Below are positions 61,524 through 64,000 of a stretch of 64,000 nucleotides of DNA, piece by piece; within the stretch, counting starts at the first letter, position 1, and the number at the start of each line of letters is the position of its first letter. The translations under genes and the position numbers were made by a program. Origin of the DNA: Bradyrhizobium agreste (GTDB taxonomy: Bacteria; Pseudomonadota; Alphaproteobacteria; Rhizobiales; Xanthobacteraceae). Under the pieces are notes generated by a model that saw only the letters and a list, made by a program, of their open reading frames with translations, did not search any database and had not been told where the DNA came from. The stretch lies in assembly GCF_016031625.1 (NCBI RefSeq), contig NZ_JACCHP010000015.1:131501-195500 (forward strand), read 5' to 3'.

Positions 61524-61631
61524 CGTCAGTCTCCCTGGAAATCGGTCCTGCTTTTTAGACCGTGCGGCAGGCCTGCACAATATTGCCGGCCCCGGAAGCC
61601 GAGCGGCCGGCGGCGTTTCACCGTTATGTCA

Positions 61632-62186
61632 TCAGCCGGCGAAGCCGCCATTGTCGAGGAAGGCCTGCTCTTCCTCGGTGGTGTCGCGGCCGAGCACGCG
61701 GTTGCGGTGGGGAAACCGGCCGAACCGCTGAATGATCTCGGCATGCTCCCTCGCGTATTTCAGGCTTTCGGCATTGTCGGTGTTCTGAAACAGCGCGACG
61801 CATCGCAGCTGATCCGTCAGGTGCTCCGAATGCATGAAGGGCAAATAAAGGAATTCGAGCAGGGCCGGATCGACCCTGCCATCGACGCCTCGGTCGATGG
61901 CGCGGCGGGCAACGTCACGCGCCAGGCCGTCGCTGGCAAAGGCCTGGGGTGTGCCGCGGAACATGTTGCGGGGAAACTGGTCAAGCACGATGACGAGCGC
62001 GAGCGTGCCCGTGTCGCTGTCTTCCCATGACGCCAGCTCGCCGGCGGCCGCCTTCTGCCAGAGGGGGAGAAAGCGGCGCCTGATCTCCGCATCGAATGCG
62101 TCGTCGGGCTCGTACCAGCGCTCGCGGCCGGCCTCGCGCCAGAAGTTGAGAATGCCGGCCGGACAGGTATCGCCGATATCGGTCAT
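61632..62186 (-). CDS. DUF924-family protein
   Basis: A 184-residue helical protein with the family hallmarks ILNFWREAGRERWYEPDDAF, LALVIVLDQFPRNMFRGTPQ and FLYLPFMHSEHLTDQLRCVA. Function unknown. The ATG at 62186 is 15 bases downstream of the fadD stop, so both are probably co-transcribed. The same frame runs on far into fadD in the other reading but is not coding there. Confidence 0.9.
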   Translation of the reverse strand: MTDIGDTCPAGILNFWREAGRERWYEPDDAFDAEIRRRFLPLWQKAAAGELASWEDSDTGTLALVIVLDQFPRNMFRGTPQAFASDGLARDVARRAIDRGVDGRVDPALLEFLYLPFMHSEHLTDQLRCVALFQNTDNAESLKYAREHAEIIQRFGRFPHRNRVLGRDTTEEEQAFLDNGGFAG

Positions 62187-62200
62187 GAAACCGAGATGGC

Positions 62201-63886
62201 CTACGCCGCCTCCGCCTTCTTCTCGTCGCGGAGCTGCCGGCGCAGGATCTTGCCGACATTGGTCTTCGGCAGATCGTTGCGGAATTCGACGTGCTTGGGC
62301 ACCTTGTAGCCGGTGAGCTGCTCGTGACAGAACTTGATCACGGCGTCCGCAGTGAGGTTCGGGTCCTTCTTGACCACGAAGGCCTTCACCGCTTCGCCCG
62401 ACTTGGAATCGGGGATGCCGATCACCGCGCATTCGAGCACGCCCGGATGGCTCGCGATGACTTCCTCGACTTCGTTCGGATAGACGTTGAAGCCGGAGAC
62501 CAGGATCATGTCCTTCTTGCGATCGACGATCTTGGTGTAGCCCTTCTCGTCCATGATGCCGATGTCGCCGGTGCGGAAGAAACCGTCCGCGGTCATCACC
62601 TTGGCGGTCTCCTCCGGCCTGTTCCAGTAGCCGGACATCACCTGCGGGCCCTTGGCGCAGATCTCGCCCGCCTGGCCGAGCGGGACCTCGTTGCCGTCGT
62701 CGTCCCGGATCGAGATGTAGGTCGACGGCACGGGGATGCCGATCGTTCCCGTGAACTCGGTTGCCGTCGCCGGATTGCAGGTCAGCGTCGGCGAGGTCTC
62801 CGACAGGCCGTAGCCCTCGGCGATGAAGCAGCCGGTGATCGCCTTCCATTGATCGGCCACGGGGCGCTGCACCGCCATGCCGCCGCCGTTGGAGATCTTC
62901 AGCTTGGAGAAGTCGAGCTTCTTGAAGTCGGGATGGTGCATCAAGCCGTTGTAGAGCGTGTTCACGGCCGGGAAGCTGTTGACCTGATACTTCGCCAGCT
63001 CCTTGACGAAACCTGCGATATCGCGCGGGTTCGGGATCAGCAGGTTGCAGCCGCCGGCGCGCACCGCCAGCAGATAACAGGCCGTCAGCGCGAAGATGTG
63101 ATAGAGCGGCAGCGCGCAGACGATCATGAGCTGCTCGACATGCGGCGGCGCATTGAGCGCCGGCTGCAGCCAGGCATCGTTCTGCAGGACGTTCGCGACG
63201 ATGTTGCGATGAAGCAGCGTGGCGCCCTTGGAGACGCCGGTGGTGCCGCCGGTATATTGCAGGAAAGCGACGTCACCCGGCGACAGTTTTGGCTTGTTGA
63301 AGGTCATGCCGCGGCCGGCGGATAGCGCGTCGTTGAAGGAGACCGAGCCCGGCAGCGACCAGGCCGGTACCATCTTCTTGACCCGGCGGACGACAAGGTT
63401 GACGATTACGCCCTTGAAGCCGAGCAGGTCGCCCATGCTGGCGACGATGACGTGCTTCACCTGCGTTCTCGCGATCACCTGCTCGACGGTGTGGGCGAAG
63501 TTCTCCAGCACGATGATGGCTTCGGCGCCGGAATCCTTGAGCTGGTGCTCAAGCTCGCGCGGGGTATAGAGGGGGTTAACGTTGACCACCGCGAAACCGG
63601 CGCGCAGCACGGCGGCGGTTGCGACCGGATATTGCAGCACGTTCGGCATCATGATGGCCACACGGGCGCCGCGCTGCAGCCCGCGGCCCTGCAAGTAAGC
63701 GGCGAGCGCAACCGACATCTGGTCGAGGTCGCGATAGCTGATCGACTTGTCCATGCAGATGAACGCCTTGCGGTCGGCGAACTTGGTAAAGCTCTCTTCC
63801 AGCAGGTCGACCAGCGATGCGTATTGCGTCGGCTCGATATCGGCGGGCACGCCGGGCGGATATTGCTTGAGCCAGATGCGCTCCAT
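62201..63886 (-). CDS. fadD: Long-chain fatty-acid-CoA ligase
   Basis: A 561-residue ANL ligase that activates long-chain fatty acids for beta-oxidation. Motifs: YTGGTTGVSKGATLLHRNIV (P-loop), AEGYGLSETSPTLTCNP, GEICAKGPQVMSGYWNRPEE, FRTGDIGIMDEKGYTKIVDR and KTNVGKILRRQLRD with the catalytic Lys. Length fits FadD exactly. The sequence 63887-64000 is upstream non-coding; the start at 63886 is complete. Confidence 0.95.
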   Translation of the reverse strand: MERIWLKQYPPGVPADIEPTQYASLVDLLEESFTKFADRKAFICMDKSISYRDLDQMSVALAAYLQGRGLQRGARVAIMMPNVLQYPVATAAVLRAGFAVVNVNPLYTPRELEHQLKDSGAEAIIVLENFAHTVEQVIARTQVKHVIVASMGDLLGFKGVIVNLVVRRVKKMVPAWSLPGSVSFNDALSAGRGMTFNKPKLSPGDVAFLQYTGGTTGVSKGATLLHRNIVANVLQNDAWLQPALNAPPHVEQLMIVCALPLYHIFALTACYLLAVRAGGCNLLIPNPRDIAGFVKELAKYQVNSFPAVNTLYNGLMHHPDFKKLDFSKLKISNGGGMAVQRPVADQWKAITGCFIAEGYGLSETSPTLTCNPATATEFTGTIGIPVPSTYISIRDDDGNEVPLGQAGEICAKGPQVMSGYWNRPEETAKVMTADGFFRTGDIGIMDEKGYTKIVDRKKDMILVSGFNVYPNEVEEVIASHPGVLECAVIGIPDSKSGEAVKAFVVKKDPNLTADAVIKFCHEQLTGYKVPKHVEFRNDLPKTNVGKILRRQLRDEKKAEAA

Positions 63887-64000
63887 GGAAGACTCCCCTC
63901 ATTGACCAGGGCCCGTTGTTCTCGGGCTTGCCTCGTTGCCGCCAGTATCCAGCTTGCCGGAACGGGTGGCAAGCCATGGTGGCTTAGGGCAAAGGTCGGG

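Noticed and set aside
1..64000. CRISPR arrays, rRNA and tRNA genes, riboswitches
   Set aside because: Scanning by eye showed no regularly spaced repeat array, no cloverleaf or rRNA signature and no known riboswitch pattern; absence cannot be fully proven without a tool.
1..64000. Symbiosis (nod, nif, fix) or type III secretion genes
   Set aside because: None recognised, so no claim about symbiotic capacity is made.

Overview
The window looks like chromosomal DNA of a Bradyrhizobium-type alphaproteobacterium (order Hyphomicrobiales). It is GC-rich. It carries a 41-residue L36-type ribosomal protein, a TrcR/DUF1013 regulator, an ispH-thrB-rnhA block, and the dispersed intergenic repeats familiar from Bradyrhizobium and Rhodopseudomonas. 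These are inferences from gene content; no rRNA, tRNA or CRISPR array was seen.

Layout. 1-9.6 kb: the end of a LysR regulator, a fused indolepyruvate ferredoxin oxidoreductase with a divergent Lrp/AsnC regulator, and a 1368-residue cyclic-di-GMP protein with five tandem GAF domains before GGDEF and EAL. 9.7-21.3 kb: a surface-polysaccharide cluster. The left, leftward arm is wzc/exoP-like, wecG/tagA-like and galE, with a methyltransferase further upstream on the same strand. The right arm has three glycosyltransferases, an O-antigen-ligase-type membrane protein and a GNAT/BioF2-like acyltransferase translationally coupled to it. Together these could make nucleotide sugar, assemble and acylate repeat units, polymerise or ligate them, and control chain length. 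21.4-31.7 kb: housekeeping and stress genes (isoaspartyl methyltransferase-like, WrbA, pirin with a divergent LysR, YbaK-like deacylase, haloacid dehalogenase, cupin) and a classical autotransporter facing an AraC regulator.

32-41.2 kb is the accessory part: an orphan GAF-GAF histidine kinase, an orphan ABC substrate-binding protein, a complete IS1182-type insertion sequence, an AT-rich pair encoding a secreted six-cysteine basic peptide and an unrecognised 324-residue protein, a Crp/Fnr regulator, and gene debris (SnoaL-like and DUF2285-like fragments). Two direct copies of a repeat of about 105 bp lie at 34.0 and 41.0 kb and bracket most of it.

41.2-64 kb returns to core-like content: an HxlR/SDR pair, an amidohydrolase with a good operator candidate, rpmJ, small exported proteins, cytochrome c, glcD without glcE/glcF, an NhaP-type antiporter, two tandem TPR-LprI paralogues, propionyl-CoA synthetase, OmpW, TrcR, ispH-thrB-rnhA, a one-cysteine peroxiredoxin, a DUF924 protein and fadD. 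Several intergenic gaps hold nested palindromic repeats.

The best candidates for something undescribed are the peptide/324-residue module at 37.1-38.35 kb and the five-GAF cyclic-di-GMP protein. The apparent loss of the P-loop lysine in the Wzc-like protein is also worth checking.
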